From: an uncultured Bacteroidota bacterium
Lineage (GTDB): Bacteria; Bacteroidota; Bacteroidia; Chitinophagales; Chitinophagaceae
Reading direction: 5' to 3'
NCBI GenBank assembly: GCA_946479615.1
Contig: CAMLGR010000132.1
Location: forward strand, 1-13,326
DNA: 13,326 nucleotides
In this document: in pieces, positions 7,233 to 13,326 of the stretch
How the letters are laid out: every line of letters starts with the position of its first letter
Position numbering within the stretch: position 1 is the stretch's first letter
Notes under the pieces: generated by a model
Told to the model about the DNA's origin: nothing
Seen by the model: only the letters and a program-made list of their open reading frames with translations
Databases searched by the model: none
Translations under genes and position numbers: made by a program

Positions 7233-7390
7233 AATCTCTGCGAAACTCTGTGTCTTCTCTGTGATCCTCCGTGGTATATGCCCTGTAGAAGAGTTTCTAA
7301 TCATAAGTTCTGAATACTTTAATCTGATATCTCACTTCTGGAATTATACGAAGAGGGCCACAGAGAATACACAGAATTTCACAGAGGATT
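7233..7390. repeat. Intergenic inverted-repeat element B (CACAGAG type, related to element D)
   Basis: The left arm (7233-7263) and the inverse complement of the right arm (7359-7390) match at about 28 of 32 positions, both built from spaced copies of CACAGAG/CTCTGTG. After the left arm, CCGTGGTATATGCCCTGTAG (7269 onward) closely matches the same segment in element D at 11437-11457, so the two elements are copies of one family; in B the matching right inner arm has been lost. GGATTAA occurs just outside or at both ends (7224-7230 and 7386-7392), a possible but unproven target duplication. It separates two converging 3' ends. Confidence 0.7.
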
Positions 7391-7613
7391 AATGAGATAA
7401 TTTCTTTCTCCATTCGATCTGCTGTAATTTCTTCTTCACATTTACGATATCCTGGCAAATTCTCCGGATCTCGGCCGGGTGATCTATTATATTGAGTTGA
7501 TCCAGCATATATTCCAACTGGCGGCGTTTACTGATATAAAAGGCAGCAGGCAGATCGTTTTTGGAATTACCTGTCAGCACTGTTTCTTCTGCGGTAATGT
7601 CAGTTATTTTCAT
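7389..7613 (-). CDS. Small hypothetical protein, charged and helical (74 residues)
   Basis: The ATG-started frame encodes 74 residues with a charged, leucine/isoleucine-spaced second half (KRRQLEYMLDQLNII... QDIVNVKKKLQQIEWRKKL) that looks like one or two amphipathic helices or a short coiled coil. Codon use resembles that of the neighbouring genes and there is no signal peptide or membrane segment. No family is recognised. The gene is divergent from the sigma factor gene, sharing a ~180-base upstream region, and its stop codon falls inside the right arm of repeat B. The opposite-strand frame over the same bases is cysteine/histidine-rich with no recognisable pattern, so the minus-strand reading is preferred. 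No Shine-Dalgarno sequence is seen, which is usual for the phylum. It could still be spurious. Confidence 0.5.
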   Translation of the reverse strand: MKITDITAEETVLTGNSKNDLPAAFYISKRRQLEYMLDQLNIIDHPAEIRRICQDIVNVKKKLQQIEWRKKLSH

Positions 7614-7795
7614 GATGCGTTACGTATTAGCTATTGTCTGCGTATTGTCATGTATGGATAAAAAGAAAGCCGGATAGTCCGAAAGGAATAAACAACTGTA
7701 TTATTTGACGTTGTGCGGTATTGAGAGGGAAACGTGAACAGGTGTTTTTTTTATGCTTTCTTTTTTTCATTATATTGCTCCTGAACACTTATCCG

Positions 7796-8389
7796 ATGGG
7801 TAACTTTAAAGCGCTGATTAGTAATACCGACGAACAGATAATAGAAAATCTTCGCCAGGATGGTGCTTCCAAACAAAGAAGCGAGGAACAATTATTTTCC
7901 ACCTACACATATTTTATCAGGGAAGGGATGAATAAATATAACATCTCGGAAGAAGAGGCATTCGATGCCTATTCCGATAGTATCCTTTCCGCCATAGACG
8001 ACCTCAAAAAAGGCTCCTTTGAGCGTCGTTCCTCGCTTAAAACATGGCTCTACCAGATTTTTTTCAATAAATGTGTTGACCTTTTGCGTAAAAAATCGAC
8101 CAATAAGAACAGTGTTCACCAAACCACCTCCATTTCAGAGATGCTGTTCCAGTTAAGCGATGATAGCCGTTCCATTGTACAACGGCTCACTGACAAAGCA
8201 GATTGGGATATGTTACGCGAAAAGTTGACAGAGCTGGGAGAAAACTGCCGGAAATTATTAATGCTGGCAGCAGACGGGTATAGCGATAAAGAGATCAGCG
8301 GAATGACTGAATATAAGACAGGGGATGTTGTAAAAACCAGCCGGCTTCGTTGTTTGGAGAGACTGAAAAAATTATACAAACGACCCTAA
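7796..8389 (+). CDS. ECF-like sigma-70 family RNA polymerase sigma factor
   Basis: The 197-residue protein directs RNA polymerase to a subset of promoters. Region 2 spans about residues 11-100: TDEQIIENLRQDG, then the helix pair ending FERRSSLKTWLYQIFFNKCVDLLRKK, where the RSSLKTWL.QI..N...D..RKK pattern is the familiar ECF -10-binding and core-binding segment. Region 4 spans about 138-195 (LREKLTELGENCRKLLMLAADGYSDKEI...SRLRCLERLKKLY), a helix-turn-helix for the -35 element. The frame extends to a TTG at 7721, but that would add a hydrophobic 25-residue leader (FFLCFLFFIILLL) not expected on a sigma factor, so the ATG at 7796 is chosen. A membrane anti-sigma-like gene follows after 15 bases, and the layout through the TPR-CHAT gene suggests one operon. 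Confidence 0.87.
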   Translation: MGNFKALISNTDEQIIENLRQDGASKQRSEEQLFSTYTYFIREGMNKYNISEEEAFDAYSDSILSAIDDLKKGSFERRSSLKTWLYQIFFNKCVDLLRKKSTNKNSVHQTTSISEMLFQLSDDSRSIVQRLTDKADWDMLREKLTELGENCRKLLMLAADGYSDKEISGMTEYKTGDVVKTSRLRCLERLKKLYKRP

Positions 8390-8404
8390 CGAATATCTAT
8401 TTCT

Positions 8405-9139
8405 ATGGCAGACCTTACCTATATCGACAGTTATTTCCGGGGAGAGCTCAACCCCGAAGAAACCAGCCGCTTTGAACAACTGATCGCCGATGATCATGCA
8501 TTTGCAGAAGAAGTGGCTTTTTATTGCAATACCATGCAGGTGGCCCGGGACCTGGTCATCGAAGAAAAGAAAACACGCTTCCGCACGATTTATAAAGAAA
8601 TACAGGCGGACAGCCTTGCTGCACCTGCACCGGTACTGAAAAAATGGTGGCCCTATATCGCTGCGGCTGCTGTAATAGCTGCTATTGTTGTGGGATGGCA
8701 ATTATACAGCAAACCCGCTTCCCCACAGGTACTGGCTGATAATTATATCACTATGCACTTTCAGCAACTTGGTATACAGATGTCGGCTTCGCAGGACAGC
8801 ATGGAAACCGCTAAAAGATTATACACAGAAAACAAACTGAACGAAGCCTTGCCTATATTTGAAGCACTTTCAACAACGGGCTCAGTAGCTGATGAAGCGA
8901 AAAAGCTGGCAGGTATCGTATCCCTTCGTATAGCTGATTACGACAAAGCAATATCTTATTTTACTGCACTGGAAAACATCCGTCTTTATACCAATCCTGG
9001 GAAATTCTATCATGCCCTTGCATTATTGAAGCGCAACCGGACCGGTGATCAGGAAATGGCAAAACAGCTTCTTCAGGAAGTCGTCGATCAAAAACTGGAA
9101 GAAAAGGAAACAGCAGCGCGTTGGCTAAAGAATTTCTAA
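8405..9139 (+). CDS. Membrane-anchored anti-sigma-like protein with TPR-like C-terminal region
   Basis: Residues 1-65 (YIDSYFRGELNPEETSRFEQLIADDHAFAEEVAFY) resemble the N-terminal cytoplasmic helical region of Bacteroidota anti-sigma or sigma-linked proteins: 'Y..G.L...E...FE..L..D..F..E'. A single membrane helix lies at about 83-100 (PYIAAAAVIAAIVVGWQLY), preceded by KKWW. Residues 130-244 form helical pairs typical of TPR repeats (AKRLYTENKLNEALPIFEAL; DYDKAISYFTALE), likely on the periplasmic side. No zinc-binding HxxxCxxC motif is present, so it is not a classical ZAS protein. Lying 15 bases after the sigma factor gene, it is the natural candidate to hold the sigma at the membrane and release it on a signal or after cleavage. 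That role is inferred from order and topology. Confidence 0.78.
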   Translation: MADLTYIDSYFRGELNPEETSRFEQLIADDHAFAEEVAFYCNTMQVARDLVIEEKKTRFRTIYKEIQADSLAAPAPVLKKWWPYIAAAAVIAAIVVGWQLYSKPASPQVLADNYITMHFQQLGIQMSASQDSMETAKRLYTENKLNEALPIFEALSTTGSVADEAKKLAGIVSLRIADYDKAISYFTALENIRLYTNPGKFYHALALLKRNRTGDQEMAKQLLQEVVDQKLEEKETAARWLKNF

Positions 9140-9167
9140 TTCAATTATATCACCGAAACTTTTTTTT

Positions 9168-9689
9168 ATGAAATGGGCAAGAATTAAAAAAGCCGGAAAA
9201 CCTTCGGCCGACAAGAACGTCGATATCAATGACAGCCTCTGTTATAAAGATTTTCAAAGCGAGGAGCACTTCAATAAAACATTTAATCACAAAAGCCGCG
9301 AGTGGGTTACCCACAAATTCGAATACAATTTCGGCAAGGCGGATAACTTTAAAAGATTTCAAAAACGGTATGAGATCTTCTGTGGTGGTTACCTTCAGTA
9401 TTATGATATGGTAACAAGAAATGGCCTGACGGATCATTGCATTGCTTTCCGCTGGAACGTGATCGGGAAAAATAAATATGAAGTAAGGATATTGCTCTCG
9501 CCGCCACCATTGAAACAGAAGAAAGAAAATCTTACTCTTACTACAGGGAAAGTAGGAGCGGGCAAAAAATTTATGAGCAATGGTACGATGCTGCTGGCTG
9601 CAGAATCATCGCCAGGTGGCCGCCAGGATGATTACGCGATTGATCCGCCACCACCACCGCCCCCGCCGCCCCCGCCATTGCATGAATAA
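9168..9689 (+). CDS. Unrecognised protein ending in an eleven-proline tail
   Basis: The 173-residue protein has no signal peptide or membrane segment. Residues 1-110 form a basic, aromatic-rich domain (SLCYKDFQSEEHFNKTFNHKSREWVTHKFEYNFG; YEIFCGGYLQYYDMV; CIAFRWNVIGKNKYEVRILLSPPP). A flexible G/S/K-rich linker (TTGKVGAGKKFMSNG) follows, and the protein closes with DPPPPPPPPPPPLHE. The eleven proline codons use CCG, CCA and CCC in mixed order, so the tail is not a simple triplet expansion. Translation of such a run normally needs EF-P. It is the middle gene of the sigma/anti-sigma/peptidase/TPR-CHAT series, 28 bases after the anti-sigma-like gene, so it may be an adaptor, a substrate of one of the proteases, or an effector; none of these can be shown here. 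Confidence 0.8.
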   Translation: MKWARIKKAGKPSADKNVDINDSLCYKDFQSEEHFNKTFNHKSREWVTHKFEYNFGKADNFKRFQKRYEIFCGGYLQYYDMVTRNGLTDHCIAFRWNVIGKNKYEVRILLSPPPLKQKKENLTLTTGKVGAGKKFMSNGTMLLAAESSPGGRQDDYAIDPPPPPPPPPPPLHE

Positions 9690-9695
9690 AGTAGA

Positions 9696-9725
9696 ATGAA
9701 TGGAACACATTTGTGTTGCATTCAT
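9696..9725 (+). terminator. Hairpin after the polyproline-tail gene
   Basis: ATGAATG-g-AACAC (9696-9708) pairs with GTGTT-g-CATTCAT (9713-9725) around a 4-base loop, a 12-bp stem with one mismatch, 6 bases past the stop codon. No T-tract follows. It may be an attenuator or RNA-stabilising hairpin rather than a full terminator. Confidence 0.4.
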
Positions 9726-9837
9726 CAAATCAAAGTCAGTAGAACACGGATAGATGTGGATGAACGGATATAAATAGAATAAGTGAATAATTAATCCATA
9801 TTAAATCCTTCCATCCGTGCCATCCGTGTTCTATTTT
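9725..9837. repeat. Palindromic unit C1 of a tandem pair (CACGGAT type)
   Basis: The unit starts TCAAATCAAAGTCA and contains perfect 12-bp inverted ends, TAGAACACGGAT (9740-9751) and ATCCGTGTTCTA (9822-9833), with further CGGAT/ATCCG steps inside each arm. It is followed at once by a near-identical second unit. Together with C2 it fills nearly all of the 307-base gap before the peptidase gene; no coding frame is supported there. Confidence 0.85.
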
Positions 9838-9949
9838 TCAAATCAAAGTCAATAGAACACGGATAGATATGGATGAACGGATATAATAGGATAAGTGAAT
9901 AATTAATCCATATTAAATCTTTCCATCCGTGTCATCCGTGTTCTATTGC
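9838..9949. repeat. Palindromic unit C2 of a tandem pair (CACGGAT type)
   Basis: This second copy is offset by 113 bases from C1 and matches it at about 95 percent, with five substitutions (all transitions) and one 1-base deletion before the final few bases. Its inverted ends are TAGAACACGGAT (9853-9864) and ATCCGTGTTCTA (9934-9945). It ends just before the first possible codon of the peptidase reading frame (open from 9955). Confidence 0.85.
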
Positions 9950-9996
9950 ATTAAAATTTTTATATCAAACCCATCCTGAACAATAAAGCCAAACAT

Positions 9997-11394
9997 TTGA
10001 ATGGAACAACCATTGATTCCCCGCAGCTGCAATTCAGGATAGTCATTAAGATCGTTTCCGGAAAAGAAAATAGTTGTGATGAGACTATTCCAATACCGGA
10101 ATACCTGATCACTAACCGTATCCTTCCATGGAAAAAGCTATCCCGGCAGTTTCCAGGTATCAGCATTACCCGGTTATTTACATCGGTAAAGGCAACGAAG
10201 ATCCAGTCATTTATTAAGAAGGCCCGTAAAAATGAGCCTCAATATCAGCCACCCGATTTTTTTTCTTACTTCGTAATTACCTGTCCCGGTCAGCCGGATG
10301 CAAAGCAACTGGAAGAAACATTGCTTGGATATAAAAGAGTAGAACTCGCTTATATACAAAATATCCTTGTCAATCCGCCAGGTGCACGGTTAAATCCGGG
10401 ATCAATACTTCATCCATCATACCTCGATGCTGCCCCCACCGGTATCAATGCCAGCTATGCCTGGAAAATGAAAGGAGGTGATGGGAGCGTGGGCGTCAAA
10501 TTTATCGATATTGAACAGGGCTGGATCGAAGGACATGAATCAACACCTGTTAAAACGGTTCGTTACACAGGCATCAATCAATATCTTTTCCGTGATCATG
10601 GCGCAGCTGTATTGGGCGTGATCATGATGCCACATAACAACCGTTTTGGAAAAGGAATTGCACCGGGAGCCAAAGGATATATTATTTCCCAATGGCGACC
10701 CGACGGATCGTTTAACAATGCCGATGCCATCATGACGGCGATCAGTCATCTTGCCGCCGGTGATATATTATTGCTCGAAGCGCAGACCATCGATGCGACC
10801 AGGCCGGGTAAATCATGGCCACTCGAGATACAGGAGGCGAATTACCAGGTAATACGATTGGCCACTGCTCTCGGTATTACCGTTATCGAAGCAGCAGGTA
10901 ATGGAGATATCAATTCAGCAACGGGCAACGATCTTGACCTGTTCAATGCCGGGGGTAAAAAAATATTGAATCCCGGGAGTTCCGGTTTCCGCGATTCAGG
11001 AGCGATCATCGTAGCGGCTTCCTCAGCCGGTATGCCACATGAGCGTTTGCCGTATTCCAATTTTGGTGCCCGTGTCAATTGTTTTGCCTGTGGTGAAAAT
11101 GTATGGACCGCAGGATCGTTCCCGGGTCATGCCGGTTTTTCAATCAACACCTATACAAAAAGATTCAGTGGTACTTCCAGTGCTTCCGCGATCATTGCCG
11201 GCGCTGCGATTCTTATACAAAGCATAGCCGTTGTTCACCTGGGAACACCGTTAACCCCTTTGCAACTGCGCTCTGTTTTCACTGATACCGCGTATGGCAC
11301 TTCTTCGGCTCGTGGCGCAGCAGATAAAATAGGCGTGATGCCCGATCTCAAAAAAATAATTGACAAATACCTTCGTATTACCGCCAAAAAATAA
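9997..11394 (+). CDS. Subtilisin-like S8 family serine peptidase
   Basis: The 465-residue protein has a full subtilase catalytic set: Asp171 (VKFIDIEQGW), His201 (FRDHGAAVLGV), oxyanion Asn302 (EAAGNGD) and Ser394 (FSGTSSASAIIAGAA). Residue 397 is Ala where many subtilases have Pro. Residues 85-160 (PPDFFSYFVITCPGQ...VELAYIQNI...PTGINASYAW) form a pre-catalytic segment. No signal peptide is seen, so as read it would act in the cytoplasm. The start is uncertain: there is no in-frame ATG near the 5' end, the frame is open back to 9955, and the TTG at 9997 is the best available codon; an ATG at 10001 is out of frame and stops after 13 residues. It lies between the polyproline-tail and TPR-CHAT genes, so it is a candidate processing enzyme for that group. 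Confidence 0.9.
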   Translation: MNGTTIDSPQLQFRIVIKIVSGKENSCDETIPIPEYLITNRILPWKKLSRQFPGISITRLFTSVKATKIQSFIKKARKNEPQYQPPDFFSYFVITCPGQPDAKQLEETLLGYKRVELAYIQNILVNPPGARLNPGSILHPSYLDAAPTGINASYAWKMKGGDGSVGVKFIDIEQGWIEGHESTPVKTVRYTGINQYLFRDHGAAVLGVIMMPHNNRFGKGIAPGAKGYIISQWRPDGSFNNADAIMTAISHLAAGDILLLEAQTIDATRPGKSWPLEIQEANYQVIRLATALGITVIEAAGNGDINSATGNDLDLFNAGGKKILNPGSSGFRDSGAIIVAASSAGMPHERLPYSNFGARVNCFACGENVWTAGSFPGHAGFSINTYTKRFSGTSSASAIIAGAAILIQSIAVVHLGTPLTPLQLRSVFTDTAYGTSSARGAADKIGVMPDLKKIIDKYLRITAKK

Positions 11395-11401
11395 CGCCCC
11401 G

Positions 11402-11563
11402 TTTCTCTGTGGCTCTCCGTGTCTCCTCTGTGGCCCTCTGTGGAATATGCCCTGTAGTAAGGCAACAGGATAAAATCTTTTAAAATCTTACGAATAGAAT
11501 CTCTTTTACAGGGCATATTCCACAGAGGGCCACAGAGGAGACACGCAGAGGACCACGGAGAAC
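11402..11563. repeat. Intergenic hairpin element D with a perfect 39-bp stem (CACAGAG type)
   Basis: Positions 11418-11456 and 11507-11545 are exact inverse complements over 39 bases, and complementarity continues outward with a few mismatches to about 11402 and 11563. Both arms consist of spaced CTCTGTG/CACAGAG words, then AATATGCCCTGTA. The 50-base loop carries a further pair, GTAAG (11457-11461) and CTTAC (11487-11491). Element B is a decayed relative. It begins 8 bases after the peptidase stop codon and, as RNA, would form a very stable hairpin between the peptidase and TPR-CHAT genes. No coding content is seen in 11395-11643. Confidence 0.85.
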
Positions 11564-11643
11564 AAAAGTTAAAAATGGATCAAAAATGCCTATTTTCAAT
11601 TCGTGTTATCTCTATGTGATCCGGCATCAATTAATTACCAGTA

Positions 11644-13326
11644 ATGGCTATGAGAATTTCTCTTCTCTTGTGTTGTTTTCTCCTGTTTCTAAAAAACCTG
11701 GAAAGCCAATGCCCGGGTAGCCGCGATACTGTCTGGAACCATCTTCTTCTTATATATGACGATAAAAATCTTACAGAACAACAAAAGCTGGCTGAATTTA
11801 ACCGCCTGTCGGTCCTGATGAAGAATTGCAATGATTCCACACATGCTTTCTTATTCCAGTTAATGGCTGAAAAATATTACCAGGCATCCGATTTTCTGAA
11901 TGCCGTTACCTGTTATCGCCAATCAAGCGATCTGATTGTTGCCAATGCAGCTAACCCGGCTATCAACCGCCGCCGCCTGATCGGTATTTATTACTGGCAA
12001 TCGGTCATGTATGATTCACTGAATAACATACCGGAAAAAATAAAAGCGGTCAATCGTTGTATTGATATGGCGGTTGCATTCAATGCCACTAATAATTTTT
12101 CGTATATCCGTTGTTTATACCAGCGGGCAAAATATTACTTCGATATCGGCGACTACCGCCAATGTATCAACGACGCCAGGATGTGCGAAGAACTGGCTTC
12201 TTCCTATATCAGAACAGTCGCAAAAAATTCCAGGGAATATATTGCCGGTAAAAGTATTGCCACCAGTAGTCTTGGCTGGTACGTAGAGGCGCAGGTGTTG
12301 CTGAAAGATTTTACGGCAGCCGAGCAATACCTGGATCAAAAATCGGATGAGTATAAAAAGGCAGGACCGGATAATAACCTGGCAGATATCTATTCTCAAA
12401 AAGCAGAAGTGGAACTATACAGGGGTGATTACAGGCAGGCATTGTCATTGTACCAGGCAGGTCTGCAATACGCCTATAAAGCAGGCCGGAATTATTCCTG
12501 CAAACAAATATGGAACAAGATCGGCAATGATATTTATTTTAAGCACTTTGCCGATTACAAAAATGCATTGCAGTCTTTCCGGAGAGCGTTGGGTTTTGTC
12601 AACCGGCATAATGAGCTCGACAGGGATGATATCATGGAATCGTTGAGTATCCTGACAAATATGGCCAATGTATATGTGCAGCAGGGAAAATATGATTCTG
12701 CTTTCGGGTATTTTCAACAGGCATTTGACCAGTTGAAACCCGGTACCAATGAAACAGGTATTCTGAATGCGGCCGGTGAAGAATTGTGGAAGCATCCCAA
12801 AGTCTATTATCTCGAACGCTTATTACTTGATAAAGCTTTTGCCTTTCAAAAGAAATATGCAGCTACCGGCAACCAGTCTCATATCAGGGAAGCGGTTCGT
12901 ATCTATAAATTGGCAGATCGCCTGCTCGACCGGATAAGATCCGTGCAGATGGAAACAGAATCGAAACTTTTCTGGCGACAGGACACGCATCGTTTGTATG
13001 AACAGGCGGTCAGTGCCTGTTATCAGTTAGCCGATGCGGCCGATGCATTTTATTTCTTTGAAAAAAGCAGGGCCGTATTGTTGAATGATCAACTGGCGCA
13101 ACAACCCTGGATGGATGCCGGTACGATCCAGGCCCGGGTGCAGGTGAATAAGAAAATAGCCCGGTTGCAAAGAAATCTCGATACTATAGCCGAAGCATCA
13201 CCGCAATCGGCTGCTCTCCGCGCCGAATTATTTGCGGCCCGCCAGCAGCAGGAAAACCTGGCTGAAGAAATACGGAAACGGAATCCATTATACTCGCAGA
13301 ATATAGATACGGCTTTCATCAGCCTG
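11644..13326 (+). CDS. TPR protein of TPR-CHAT type, exported (3' end outside window)
   Basis: The frame is open from the ATG at 11644 to the right edge (561 codons, no stop). Residues 1-22 look like a Sec signal peptide (MRISLLLCCFLLFL, possible cut after LES); a lipobox is not evident. Residues about 65-430 are TPR-like helical pairs, e.g. YYQASDFLNAVTCYRQ (78-93), YFDIGDYRQCINDAR (165-179), LYRGDYRQALSLYQAGL (258-274), YVQQGKYDSAFGYFQQA (344-360). Then comes the junction known from CHAT proteins: ETESKLFWRQDTHRLYEQAV and FYFFEKSRAVLLNDQLA (436-485), a coiled linker (IARLQRNLD...QENLAEEI) and RNPLYS (546-551). In this family a caspase-like CHAT peptidase domain with a His/Cys dyad follows; it lies beyond the window and is inferred. 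Last known gene of the sigma-factor series, it could be the sensor-protease. Confidence 0.85.
   Translation, partial: MAMRISLLLCCFLLFLKNLESQCPGSRDTVWNHLLLIYDDKNLTEQQKLAEFNRLSVLMKNCNDSTHAFLFQLMAEKYYQASDFLNAVTCYRQSSDLIVANAANPAINRRRLIGIYYWQSVMYDSLNNIPEKIKAVNRCIDMAVAFNATNNFSYIRCLYQRAKYYFDIGDYRQCINDARMCEELASSYIRTVAKNSREYIAGKSIATSSLGWYVEAQVLLKDFTAAEQYLDQKSDEYKKAGPDNNLADIYSQKAEVELYRGDYRQALSLYQAGLQYAYKAGRNYSCKQIWNKIGNDIYFKHFADYKNALQSFRRALGFVNRHNELDRDDIMESLSILTNMANVYVQQGKYDSAFGYFQQAFDQLKPGTNETGILNAAGEELWKHPKVYYLERLLLDKAFAFQKKYAATGNQSHIREAVRIYKLADRLLDRIRSVQMETESKLFWRQDTHRLYEQAVSACYQLADAADAFYFFEKSRAVLLNDQLAQQPWMDAGTIQARVQVNKKIARLQRNLDTIAEASPQSAALRAELFAARQQQENLAEEIRKRNPLYSQNIDTAFISL

Noticed and set aside
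7699..7707. TATTATTTG upstream of the sigma factor gene as a -7 promoter box
   Set aside because: It has three rather than two bases between TA and TTTG, and no TTTG is found at the matching -33 distance.
7721..7795. A TTG-started 25-residue hydrophobic extension of the sigma factor, like a signal peptide
   Set aside because: A sigma factor has to stay in the cytoplasm, the stretch comes from a T-rich leader, and the ATG at 7796 gives a normal family start.
9725..9949. Tandem repeats considered as a CRISPR array
   Set aside because: There are only two units of 113 bases in direct contact, with no spacers and no cas genes; each unit is an inverted repeat.
13089..13319. Minus-strand cysteine/arginine-rich frame near the right edge
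   Set aside because: It lies antisense to the coiled linker of the TPR-CHAT-type gene and has no recognisable features.

Overview
The window looks like chromosomal DNA of a Bacteroidota member, most likely the Chitinophagaceae or a close relative. The sequence grounds are a large exported protein ending in a type IX secretion (T9SS) sorting domain, a near-perfect Bacteroidota-type promoter (TTTG, 19 bases, TAGATTTG), almost no Shine-Dalgarno sequences, ECF sigma-factor and anti-sigma style genes, and A/T-leaning intergenic DNA full of imperfect inverted repeats. The genus is inference.

Left part (1-5021), all plus strand: the 3' end of a formyltransferase-family gene that starts outside the window; a 971-residue secreted protein (seven-blade-like propeller repeats, Ig-like module, T9SS sorting tail) closed by a 12-bp terminator stem; a small protein with a twin-arginine-like leader whose last 33 codons are displaced by an apparent 1-base frameshift; and an Fe(II)/2-oxoglutarate PKHD-type hydroxylase. 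A 223-bp repeat element (A) with perfect 16-bp inverted ends follows.

Middle part (5021-7613): a sulfotransferase-family gene with both PAPS-binding motifs converges, with a 23-bp overlap, on a minus-strand adenylylsulfate (APS) kinase gene that would supply PAPS. Divergent from the kinase is an exported YhcH/YjgK/YiaL-family protein with a clear promoter. Repeat element B separates its 3' end from a small minus-strand ORF.

Right part (7796-13326), all plus strand: an ECF-like sigma factor, a membrane-anchored anti-sigma-like protein with TPR-like C-terminal helices, an unrecognised protein ending in eleven prolines, a subtilisin-like (S8) serine peptidase with a complete catalytic set, and the first 561 codons of a TPR protein of the TPR-CHAT type (CHAT domain expected beyond the window edge). 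A tandem pair of 113-bp palindromic units (C) lies before the peptidase, and a hairpin element with a perfect 39-bp stem (D, related to B) lies between peptidase and TPR-CHAT gene. Together this looks like a proteolysis-linked sigma-factor circuit: two candidate proteases, a tailed candidate partner protein, and a sigma/anti-sigma pair. It is formally reminiscent of the TPR-CHAT/Csx30/RpoE part of type III-E CRISPR (Craspase), but no CRISPR is present. This is the most interesting part of the window.
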